DNA from: Arthrobacter sp. PM3
Lineage (GTDB): Bacteria > Actinomycetota > Actinomycetes > Actinomycetales > Micrococcaceae
Assembly: GCF_003352915.1 (NCBI RefSeq)
Contig: NZ_CP022314.1
Span: forward strand, 2,375,052 to 2,398,673
Direction: 5' to 3'
DNA length: 23,622 nucleotides
In this document: one piece after another, positions 14,352-21,403 of the stretch
Position numbering within the stretch: position 1 is the stretch's first letter
Layout: the number at the start of each line of letters is the position of its first letter
Translations under genes and position numbers: made by a program
Notes under the pieces: generated by a model
Databases searched by the model: none
Told to the model about the DNA's origin: nothing
Seen by the model: the letters and a program-made list of their open reading frames with translations, nothing else

Positions 14352-15476
14352 GTGAGTGAATCAAAACTGTCGATCGTCGACCTGACGAAGCGATATGCCG
14401 CAGGCCTCGACCCGGCCGTCGACCGTCTGAACATGCAGGTTGAGGAGGGGCACCTGGTGGCGCTCCTCGGACCGTCCGGGTGCGGAAAGACCACCACCCT
14501 GAGGATGGTCGCCGGCCTCATGGACCCGACGGCGGGCTCGATCGTCGTCGACGGCAAGGAAATTACGCACACCCCCGTGAACAAGCGCGGCATGGGCATG
14601 GTCTTCCAGTCCTACGCCCTGTTTCCGCACATGAACGTCGAACAAAACGTCGCCTTCGGCCTGCAAATGCGCCAGACGCCCAAGACCGAGCAGAAACGCC
14701 GGGTGGCCGCGGCCCTGGACATGGTCCAGCTGGGCCACCTGGGCAAACGCCAGACGAAGGAGCTATCCGGCGGGCAGCAGCAGCGAATCGCCCTGGCCCG
14801 GGCCCTCGTCGTGGAACCGACGCTGCTGCTGCTGGATGAGCCGCTGTCCAACCTGGACGCCAAGCTGCGCGAAACGATGCGGACCGAAATCAGGTCCATC
14901 CAGCAGCGGACGCGGGCCACCACGCTCTTCGTCACCCACGACCAGGACGAGGCCCTCGACATGGCGGACCGCATTGCCGTCATGAACGGCGGCCTGATCG
15001 AACAATTCGGCTCCCCGACCGACGTCTACGAGCGCCCCCGGACGCACTTCGTGGCCAACTTCATCGGCCAGGCCAACTTCCTGACCGCCCGCGTCGTCTC
15101 GGAAACCGGCCCGGCGTCACGGGCCGGCGAGGCCTACTACAAGGTCGACATCGACGGCCTCGACGGCCTCGGCGGGTTCGGCGCCGTCGGCGCACGCGGG
15201 CTCACCGGAACCCACGAGCTCGTGGTCCGCCCGCACCGTCTCGCCGTGAGCCTCACCCGGGGCGCGGACAGCGGCGCCGTCCAAGGCACCATCGACCGCG
15301 TCAGCTACACCGGCGACGCCCTGTCCGTTGCCGTCAGCGTCGGCCGGAAGACCCTGCACGCCCAGCTGCCGACGTCGAGCGGGGACCTGCCTCGCCCGGG
15401 CGAGGCGGCCTACTTGTCCTGGTCCCCCGAGGACGCCTACATCCTGCCGGCCCCGGCGGAAGGTGGCCGGCCATGA
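14352..15476 (+). CDS. ABC-transporter ATP-binding protein, PotA-type
   Basis: A 374-residue importer ATPase with every motif intact: Walker A GPSGCGKT (40-47), Q-loop Q86 in VFQSYALFPHM, signature LSGGQQQR (138-145), Walker B LLLLDEP (158-164), D-loop SNLDAKL and switch H196 in FVTHDQDEA. The C-terminal 130 residues form a TOBE domain (ELVVRPHRLAVSL), as in PotA/FbpC-type importers. The start is GTG at 14352, preceded by GGAGA eight bases upstream. It overlaps the next permease gene by four bases (ATGA), indicating translational coupling. It energises uptake of the ligand bound by the preceding lipoprotein. Confidence 0.94.
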   Translation: MSESKLSIVDLTKRYAAGLDPAVDRLNMQVEEGHLVALLGPSGCGKTTTLRMVAGLMDPTAGSIVVDGKEITHTPVNKRGMGMVFQSYALFPHMNVEQNVAFGLQMRQTPKTEQKRRVAAALDMVQLGHLGKRQTKELSGGQQQRIALARALVVEPTLLLLDEPLSNLDAKLRETMRTEIRSIQQRTRATTLFVTHDQDEALDMADRIAVMNGGLIEQFGSPTDVYERPRTHFVANFIGQANFLTARVVSETGPASRAGEAYYKVDIDGLDGLGGFGAVGARGLTGTHELVVRPHRLAVSLTRGADSGAVQGTIDRVSYTGDALSVAVSVGRKTLHAQLPTSSGDLPRPGEAAYLSWSPEDAYILPAPAEGGRP

Positions 15477-16390
15477 CGCTCCTGCAAACCCGGCGCCCGG
15501 TTACCCCGCACCCCGGGGACGACGGCGCGCTGGAGAAAGCCACCGAGAGGCGCAACCGGCGCACTTACCGCGCCCTGCTGATCCCCGGGCTCCTCGGACT
15601 GCTGGTCAGCTTCGTCTTCCCGCTCGCCTACATGGTCAGGATGTCCTTCAACCGCGGCGCGGCGGACGGGGTGGTGGAGGAAACCTTCACCTTCGACACC
15701 TACCTCCAGCCCCTGACCGACCCGTACTACTGGAAGGTCACCCTGGACACCTTCCAGATGGGCGTCACGGTGGGCATCCTTTGTGTGGCGGTGTCCTACC
15801 CCGTGGCCCTGTTCCTGGCCCGGAGCACCAGCAAGTACCGCGGGCTGCTGCTGGCGGTGGCGATCGCCCCGCTGCTGACCTCTGCCGTCGTCCGCACCTA
15901 CGGGTGGATGGTCATTCTCGGCACCAATGGCCTGGTCAATTCGTCCCTTGAAGGCTTGGGCATCATCGACGCGCCGCTGAAACTGACGAACAACCTGACC
16001 GGCGTCACCATCGGGCTGGTCGAGATCTTCATGCCCTACGCGATCCTGGCCATGATTTCGGGATTTGGCCGGCTCAGCCCGCAGCTCGAGGAAGCGGCCG
16101 GATCCCTCGGCGCCAGCCGGGTCAAGGTTTTCACCCGGGTTACCCTGCCGCTGAGCCTGCCCGGCGTCCTCGCGGCGTTCCTCATGGTGTTCGTCCTCTC
16201 GATCAGCACCTTCATCACCCCGCGCCTACTCGGTGGCGGCAGCGTCCAGGTGCTTGCCACCGAGATCTACGACCAGACCACGGGCCTGCTGAACTGGCCG
16301 TTCGCCGCGGCCCTCTCCGTCATCCTGCTGGTGCTGTTCGGCTTGATCATCGCCGTCTACCAGCGGCTCACACGAAAGATCGGAGGCTGA
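15473..16390 (+). CDS. ABC-transporter permease, PotB-type
   Basis: A 305-residue inner-membrane permease. It has about six helices, including LLIPGLLGLLVSFVFPLAYM, GVTVGILCVAVSYPVALFLA, LLLAVAIAPLLTSAVVRTYG, IGLVEIFMPYAILAMI, VLAAFLMVFVLSISTFI and ALSVILLVLFGLIIAVY. The EAA loop that contacts the ATPase reads LEEAAGSLGASRVKVFTRVT followed by LPLSLPG. The start ATG at 15473 overlaps the ATPase stop. The second permease follows after two bases. The pair forms the heterodimeric channel. Confidence 0.93.
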   Translation: MTLLQTRRPVTPHPGDDGALEKATERRNRRTYRALLIPGLLGLLVSFVFPLAYMVRMSFNRGAADGVVEETFTFDTYLQPLTDPYYWKVTLDTFQMGVTVGILCVAVSYPVALFLARSTSKYRGLLLAVAIAPLLTSAVVRTYGWMVILGTNGLVNSSLEGLGIIDAPLKLTNNLTGVTIGLVEIFMPYAILAMISGFGRLSPQLEEAAGSLGASRVKVFTRVTLPLSLPGVLAAFLMVFVLSISTFITPRLLGGGSVQVLATEIYDQTTGLLNWPFAAALSVILLVLFGLIIAVYQRLTRKIGG

Positions 16391-16392
16391 AC

Positions 16393-17205
16393 ATGAGTGA
16401 AGCACCCCTCTACAAGCCGCGGTTCAATGCCGCCAAGCCGGCGTTCGGCGTCCTTGTCTTCCTGCTGTACCTGTTCCTGCTGGCCCCGCTGCTCGTTGTC
16501 TTCGTGGTGTCCTTTGCCTCCAACCAGTACCTGTCCTTTCCACCGGAGGGGCTGACCCTGAAGTGGTACGAAATGCTGCCGCAGGAAAGCACCTTCATGG
16601 ACGGGATGCGGGTCAGCCTGATCGTCGCGGCCGCGGTCACCCTGATTGTGCTCGCGCTCGGGGTGCCGGCGGCGCTGGCCCTGGACCGGTTTGACTTCAA
16701 GGCCAAAGCGGCCGTGCAGTCCTTCTTCCTGTCGCCGCTGCTGATCCCGAGCATCGTCCTGGCCCTGGGCATGGTCCTGCTGTTCGGCCCGCTGAAACTG
16801 ACCAACACCTACGCCGGGATCATCATTGGACACGTCGCCATCACCATCCCGTTCGTCATCAGGACCACACTGATGAGCCTGGCCACCACGGACACCTCGT
16901 GCGAGGCCGCGGCACGGATCCTTGGCGCGGACTCCTGGACCGTCTTCCGCCGGGTGACGCTGCCGATCATCCGGCCCGGGGTGATCGCCGGGGGAGTCAT
17001 CGCCTTCATCGTCTCCTTCGATGAAGCCGTCATCTCCCTCTTTGTCGCCGAATCGGGGCTGCCGACCCTGCCGGTGCAGGTGCTCCGGTACGTGGAGAAC
17101 TCGGCGGACGCCGCCGTGGCCGCCTTGTCCGTCATCCTGATCCTGATCTCCCTGGCCGTGGTCGTCGTCGTCGAACGCGTCATGGGGCTGCGCAGAGCGC
17201 TGTAG
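16393..17205 (+). CDS. ABC-transporter permease, PotC-type
   Basis: A 270-residue second permease of the importer, with about six membrane helices (first FGVLVFLLYLFLLAPLLVVF, last SVILILISLAVVVVVERVMG). The EAA motif is CEAAARILGADSWTVFRRVT followed by LPIIRPG. PotB- and PotC-type permeases normally pair. The ATG at 16393 lies two bases after the previous stop. A hairpin at 17237-17261 ends the operon. Confidence 0.93.
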   Translation: MSEAPLYKPRFNAAKPAFGVLVFLLYLFLLAPLLVVFVVSFASNQYLSFPPEGLTLKWYEMLPQESTFMDGMRVSLIVAAAVTLIVLALGVPAALALDRFDFKAKAAVQSFFLSPLLIPSIVLALGMVLLFGPLKLTNTYAGIIIGHVAITIPFVIRTTLMSLATTDTSCEAAARILGADSWTVFRRVTLPIIRPGVIAGGVIAFIVSFDEAVISLFVAESGLPTLPVQVLRYVENSADAAVAALSVILILISLAVVVVVERVMGLRRAL

Positions 17206-17236
17206 CCGCTGACGGGCCCCGGGGCGGGGCCGGGGT

Positions 17237-17261
17237 GGGGCCCGGGTCATAACCGGGCCCT
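17237..17261 (+). terminator. Hairpin ending the ABC operon, overlapping a Nac-type site
   Basis: GGGCCCGG (17238-17245) pairs with CCGGGCCC (17253-17260) around a 7-base loop, with one further G-T pair. It lies 32 bp after the permease stop. The ATA of the site at 17249-17263 sits in its loop, so terminator and operator share sequence. Confidence 0.6.
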
Positions 17262-17263
17262 AT
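17249..17263. promoter_or_regulatory. Nac-type ATA-N9-TAT site upstream of the PxpA-like gene
   Basis: ATA (17249-17251), ACCGGGCCC, TAT (17261-17263). It stands exactly 32 bp before the shared 12-mer GTCTTTGTGTGA (17281-17292), the same offset as in the LysR/ABC region. Confidence 0.65.
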
Positions 17264-17284
17264 CCCGTGACACCGATTACGTCT

Positions 17285-17313
17285 TTGTGTGAGACAACTC
17301 CCAGTGTCAGACT
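17285..17313 (+). promoter_or_regulatory. Candidate promoter of the PxpABC-like operon
   Basis: TTGTGT (17285-17290) inside the shared 12-mer, a 17-base spacer and CAGACT (17308-17313), a weak -10. The predicted start is near 17319, leaving a leader of about 118 bases. The poor -10 fits a promoter needing an activator. Confidence 0.35.
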
Positions 17314-17436
17314 TTTTTCAGGCCCCGAAACGGCGGCAGGGCGGCCTTCGGCCGACACCACACACTCTTTGACGTTCCGGCCGCACCGGCACCACGGCGC
17401 AGCCCACCCAACACACCACGCAGAGGAAGGCACACC

Positions 17437-18222
17437 ATGCCAACAGTTGATCTCGTAGCGGATCTCGGTGAAGGCTTTGGCGCCTACTCCATCGGCGACG
17501 ACCAGGCCCTCCTGGAGATCGTCTCCAGCGCCAACATCGCCTGCGGATTCCACGCCGGCGACCCGGACATCATGAACGCCACCGTCGCGCAGTGCGTCCG
17601 CACCGGCGTCGGCATCGGCGCGCACCCCAGCTTCCCCGACCTCCGGGGCTTCGGCCGGCGGGCCATGGACCTCACGGCCGATGAAGTCCGCAACGATGTC
17701 ATCTACCAGCTCGGGGCGCTGACCGCCTTCGCGTCCTACCATGGCGGAACCGTCTCGCACATCGCTCCCCATGGCCGGCTCGGCAACCTCGTGGCCACCC
17801 GGCGCGATTACGCCGAGGCCGTGGCCGACGCGGCGTTCCGCGTCAACCCGGAGCTGATCGTGCTCGCCCAGGACGGCGAACTCGCCACCGCGGCGGCTGG
17901 CCGAGGCCTGCCCGTGGCGATTGTTGGCATCGCGGACCGCGCCTATGAGGACGACGGCACGCTGGTGCCCCGCAGCCAGCCCGGCGCCGTCATCCACGAC
18001 CCCGCCGTGATTGTGGAACGCACCGTACGTATGGTCTGCGACGGGCTGATCACCACCGCGTCCGGACAGGACCTCCCCATCGCCGCGGACACCGTGCTGC
18101 TTCACGGCGACAACCCCGGCGCCGTCGACCTCGCCCGCCGCATCCGGGCCGAACTCATCCGGGCAGGCGTCAGAATCGCGCCCGTCGCCGAGGTGCTCCG
18201 TGCCAAGCAGGGAGTCTCCTAG
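17437..18222 (+). CDS. LamB/YcsF-family protein, divergent PxpA-like (5-oxoprolinase subunit A-like)
   Basis: A 261-residue member of the LamB/YcsF family. True PxpA, with PxpB and PxpC, opens 5-oxoproline to glutamate using ATP. Family landmarks are DLVADLGEGFG (5-15), SSANIACGFHAGDP (30-43), GVGIGAHPSFPDLRGFGRR (57-75), YQLGALTAF and DGTLVPRSQPGAVI. Several normally invariant positions differ. The Asn of DLN(A/C)D is V7, and the KPHGxLYN motif reads APHGRLGN (110-117), losing Lys and Tyr. Altered chemistry or substrate is therefore plausible. The start is ATG at 17437 with GAGGAAG upstream. The PxpB-like gene follows after one base, so the trio is one operon. Confidence 0.85.
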   Translation: MPTVDLVADLGEGFGAYSIGDDQALLEIVSSANIACGFHAGDPDIMNATVAQCVRTGVGIGAHPSFPDLRGFGRRAMDLTADEVRNDVIYQLGALTAFASYHGGTVSHIAPHGRLGNLVATRRDYAEAVADAAFRVNPELIVLAQDGELATAAAGRGLPVAIVGIADRAYEDDGTLVPRSQPGAVIHDPAVIVERTVRMVCDGLITTASGQDLPIAADTVLLHGDNPGAVDLARRIRAELIRAGVRIAPVAEVLRAKQGVS

Positions 18223-18223
18223 C

Positions 18224-18940
18224 ATGTCCGCCCCGACCACACTGGAAATCCACGAATCCGGCGACGCCGCGCTGCGCGTTGTGGCGACGTCCCCCGACGC
18301 GGGGAAGAACTGGGCCACGGTGCACTCCCTCTCCGGCTGGCTCGAGTCGGCGGGCGTCGAGGGCATCCACGGCGCCGTCCCGACCTACGACTCCGTGCTC
18401 GTGGAATTCGACCCCTATCTGACCTCCGCCCGGCAGGTCCGGGCCGTCATCCTCTTGGGCATCCGCCAGCTCGACTACGTCGGCCCCGCGCTGCGGACCC
18501 CGCGGCGCTTCGAGGTCCCCGTGGTCTACGGCGGCGAGTTCGGACCCGACCTGGACCGCGTGGCCGAGCACGAGGGACTGTCCGTCGAGGACGTCATCGC
18601 CGCGCACACCGGCAAGACCTACGTCATCCGCTGCCTCGGCGCCCCCGCCGGGTCCCCCATGATGGACGGCCCCGACTTCCCCTTGCCCGTGCCGCGGCTG
18701 AAGGACCCGCGGCTGTCCGTCCCGGCGGGCGCCGTGTCGGTCGCCGGGCGGCAGGCCGTGATCGCCCCGGCCGCGGCGCCGGGCGGATGGTGCGTCATCG
18801 GGCAGACGCCCCTGACCGTGCTCAACGCCGACGCCGAACCGCTGGTCCCGTACCTGCCCGGCGACGTCCTGCGGTTCCGGCAGATCCCCGCCGCCGACTT
18901 CTCCCGCTACGCGGGACAGTTCCTGGAGGCCGCCAAGTGA
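18224..18940 (+). CDS. KipI/AHS1-family protein, divergent PxpB-like subunit
   Basis: A 238-residue allophanate-hydrolase-subunit-1/KipI-type protein, the usual partner of PxpC. Visible are the N-terminal domain (VHSLSGWLESAGVEGIHGAV, PTYDSVLVEFDP), the linker VPVVYGGEFGPDLDRVAEHE and the cyclophilin-like C-terminal domain (VPRLKDPRLSVPAGAVSVAG, PGGWCVIGQTPL). The motif usually reading GFxPGFPYL is GAPAGSPMM here, and the AGxQTxIYP motif is AGRQAVIAP. Both changes fall in the conserved pocket region, in step with changes in the neighbouring subunits. I chose ATG at 18224 (MSAPTTLEI) because CAGGGAG lies nine bases upstream. It overlaps the PxpC-like gene by four bases (GTGA). Confidence 0.85.
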   Translation: MSAPTTLEIHESGDAALRVVATSPDAGKNWATVHSLSGWLESAGVEGIHGAVPTYDSVLVEFDPYLTSARQVRAVILLGIRQLDYVGPALRTPRRFEVPVVYGGEFGPDLDRVAEHEGLSVEDVIAAHTGKTYVIRCLGAPAGSPMMDGPDFPLPVPRLKDPRLSVPAGAVSVAGRQAVIAPAAAPGGWCVIGQTPLTVLNADAEPLVPYLPGDVLRFRQIPAADFSRYAGQFLEAAK

Positions 18941-19950
18941 CCGGATCCCTCCTCATCCAGCAGCCCGGCAACTCGGTCGTCACCGACCTCGGCCGGACCA
19001 GGGGACCGCGCTTCGGGCTTCCCGTCAACGGTGCACTGGACCAGTTCTCCGCCAAAGCCGCGAACATCCTGGCCGGCAACAGCGACAACGATCCGCTGCT
19101 GGAGCTCACCGCCCTCGACTTCCGGATGACGGCCACCACCGACATCCTGATCGCCGTAACCGGGGCGCCGCTCAGCCTCACGGTCGGCGGACGCGCATGC
19201 CCGCAATGGGAACCCGTGTCCGTCCGGGCCGGCGAAACCGTGGCCGTGCGCGGAATCCACACCGGGCTCCGGGCGTACATCGCGGTCCACGGCTCGTTCG
19301 CCGTGCCCACCCTGCTGGGCAGTTGCGCCCCGGACACCGTGATCGGATTCGGCCTGCGGCTCGCCGAAGGAACGCAACTGACGACGACGAAGACTGTCGC
19401 GCCGATCACCCAGCCGCACTTCGACCTGCCCCTGTTCCGGCTCGGCCTGACCCGGCCGGCCTTCAGCACCGAACCGGCGATCGACGTCACGGACGGCCCC
19501 GACGTCGACGAGTTCGGCGACACCGCGGACCTGCTCTTCAATACCCGCTACACGGTGAGCCCGCGGAGCAACCACATCGGACTCCGCCTCGGCGGCGCCC
19601 TGCCGGAGCGGCAGCTGAGCTCCGAGGTCCTCTCCCGCGGCGTGCCGGTCGGAGCGATCGAGGTCCCCTCCCGGGACGAGCTCCTCGTGCTGCACCGGGG
19701 CCGCGGGGTCACGGCCGGCTACCCGGTCCTGGCCGTCGTCACCAGCCGGTCACTGGACCTCCTGGCCCAGGCCAGGCCGGGCCACACCATCACTTTCCGA
19801 AAGACCACCGTCGCCGAGGCGACGGCCAGACACCGGGCGGCATGCCAGGAACTGGACAACCTCAGGAACACGGTCCGCACCGTATTCGCGCTGCTCGGCA
19901 TCGGAACCAGCGCCGGCTGGCGGGAACTCACCCCCGCGGCCGGCATCTAG
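18937..19950 (+). CDS. Biotin-dependent-carboxyltransferase/AHS2-family protein, divergent PxpC-like subunit
   Basis: A 337-residue KipA/AHS2-type protein, third member of the Pxp-like complex. Family features include VVTDLGRTRGPRFGLPVNGALDQFSAKAAN (18-47 region), the core LELTALDF, a TGAPLSLTVGGR strand pair, GLRAYIAVHGS and PAGSN-like late loops. The usual GSRSTD motif reads GSCAPD and the usual YLAVxGG reads YIAVHGS. The GTG start at 18937 overlaps the previous stop and has GGAGG seven bases upstream, indicating translational coupling and probably equal amounts of the two subunits. There is no biotin-carrier domain, as normal for the family despite its database name. Confidence 0.85.
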   Translation: MTGSLLIQQPGNSVVTDLGRTRGPRFGLPVNGALDQFSAKAANILAGNSDNDPLLELTALDFRMTATTDILIAVTGAPLSLTVGGRACPQWEPVSVRAGETVAVRGIHTGLRAYIAVHGSFAVPTLLGSCAPDTVIGFGLRLAEGTQLTTTKTVAPITQPHFDLPLFRLGLTRPAFSTEPAIDVTDGPDVDEFGDTADLLFNTRYTVSPRSNHIGLRLGGALPERQLSSEVLSRGVPVGAIEVPSRDELLVLHRGRGVTAGYPVLAVVTSRSLDLLAQARPGHTITFRKTTVAEATARHRAACQELDNLRNTVRTVFALLGIGTSAGWRELTPAAGI

Positions 19951-19988
19951 CCGCGCACCAGACTTCAGGAACTACAAAGGACATCAAC

Positions 19989-21329
19989 ATGACAACAGCA
20001 ACGCGAGCCTCCGGACCGCAGCATGATCGGCTGGACGCGAGGCAAACCAGGAAGGTCGTCACCGCCGGGTGCGTCGGGATCTTCGTCGAACTCTATGACA
20101 ACGGCATCTTCGCCTTCATGGCCGGAACCCTGGCCCTGGTCTTCCTCGCCCCGGGCAACCCGGACAACGCGCTCCTGTTCGTCTTCGCCGGATACGCCGT
20201 CTCCTTCTTCGTGCGGCCGCTCGGCGCCGTGGTCTGCGGCTTCCTGGGGGACAAGATCGGCCGGCAAAAGCTGTTGGTCTTTGTCATCCTGCTGATCAGC
20301 GTGGCGACCGCGGGCATCGGCCTGCTGCCAAGCTACGCGGCCATCGGCATCGCCGCGCCGGCGCTCCTTGTCTTGCTCCGCATGCTGCAGGGCTTCTCGG
20401 TCGGCGGCGAAGCAGCCGGCGCCATGACCTTCCTCGCCGAGCACGCACCGGAAGGCAAGCGCGGCATCATCACCTCCTACGCCCAAATCGCCTCCTTCGC
20501 AGCCCTCCTCACCGGCACCCTCGTGGCGTTCTCCATGTCCCCATGGCTCACCCAGGCAGCGATCGACGGCGGCGGTTTCGGCGCCTTCGCCTGGCGCATC
20601 CCGTTCCTCGTCGCCATCCCCATGGGCATCATCGGCTGGTACATCCGCAAGGCCATCAGCGACACCCCGAACTTCGAGAAGCTGAAAGAAGAAGGCGGCC
20701 TGTCCAAGAACCCCCTCAAGGAAGCCTTCAAGTCCGCCGAACACCGCCGCGCCATGCTGCTGGCCCTGTTCATCCCGCTCATGAACGGCTCCGGCTACTA
20801 CGTCCTCTTCTCCTACATGCCCACGTTCCTCAAGGGCAAGCAGATCAACTTCACCATCGGCGAAGCCCTCATCGTCACCGCCTGCAGCCTGGTGGCCATC
20901 TGCATCGCCATCCCCTTCATGGGCGCCCTCTCCGACCGGGTGGGCCGCAAGAAGGTCATCGCCGGCTCCGCCATCGCCATGGCCGTCCTCGGCATTCCCG
21001 CCTACGCCCTCATTGTCACCGGCAACATGGGCCTGGCCATCCTTGGCGCCTGCATCATGGCAGTCGTCTTCGCCGGGCACACCGCCGTGATCCACATCCT
21101 CATCGTTGAACTGTTCCCCACCCGCGTGCGCTACTCCGCGTACGGCCTCGGCTACAACGTCTCGTCGGCACTCTTCGGCGGCACCGCACCGCTGTTGATG
21201 ACCTGGCTGATCTCCACCACGGGCAACGTCTACATGCCGGCCTTCTACGCCGTCGTTACCGCCTTGGGCACCTTGATCGCCGTCAGCACCGTCAAAGACC
21301 GCGCGCACCTGCCGCTGCGCGACGCCTGA
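19989..21329 (+). CDS. MFS transporter, metabolite:H+ symporter (MHS) family
   Basis: A 446-residue, 12-helix symporter of the MHS clade (relatives: KgtP, ProP, ShiA, citrate carriers). Marks are VELYDNGIFAFMAG in helix 1, the loop 2-3 motif GFLGDKIGRQK (84-94), RMLQGFSVGGE (131-141), EHAPEGKRGIITSYAQ, and a second conserved loop, GALSDRVGRKKV, in the C-terminal half. The substrate is probably an organic acid or zwitterion taken up with protons. The start is ATG at 19989, with AAAGGA eight bases upstream. A much longer frame upstream is only the PxpC-like gene read in another phase. It lies 38 bp after the PxpC-like stop without a terminator, so it is probably part of that operon. GC hairpins follow the stop. 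Confidence 0.93.
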   Translation: MTTATRASGPQHDRLDARQTRKVVTAGCVGIFVELYDNGIFAFMAGTLALVFLAPGNPDNALLFVFAGYAVSFFVRPLGAVVCGFLGDKIGRQKLLVFVILLISVATAGIGLLPSYAAIGIAAPALLVLLRMLQGFSVGGEAAGAMTFLAEHAPEGKRGIITSYAQIASFAALLTGTLVAFSMSPWLTQAAIDGGGFGAFAWRIPFLVAIPMGIIGWYIRKAISDTPNFEKLKEEGGLSKNPLKEAFKSAEHRRAMLLALFIPLMNGSGYYVLFSYMPTFLKGKQINFTIGEALIVTACSLVAICIAIPFMGALSDRVGRKKVIAGSAIAMAVLGIPAYALIVTGNMGLAILGACIMAVVFAGHTAVIHILIVELFPTRVRYSAYGLGYNVSSALFGGTAPLLMTWLISTTGNVYMPAFYAVVTALGTLIAVSTVKDRAHLPLRDA

Positions 21330-21332
21330 CCC

Positions 21333-21365
21333 CCGCCGCCACGGCGGCGGCCCCCGGCAAGCCGG
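21333..21365 (+). terminator. Two small GC hairpins after the MHS transporter gene
   Basis: CCGCCGCC (21333-21340) faces GGCGGCGG (21343-21350), and CCGGC-AA-GCCGG lies at 21354-21365. There is no T-run. They could attenuate transcription into the SDR gene or stabilise the upstream mRNA end. Confidence 0.35.
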
Positions 21366-21403
21366 CACCCGTACCCCACCACGTACATCCATAGGAGACT
21401 TCC

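Noticed and set aside
19197..19988. N-terminal extension of the MHS transporter frame
   Set aside because: It is the PxpC-like gene read out of phase. ATG at 19989 has a good binding site and a normal family N-terminus.
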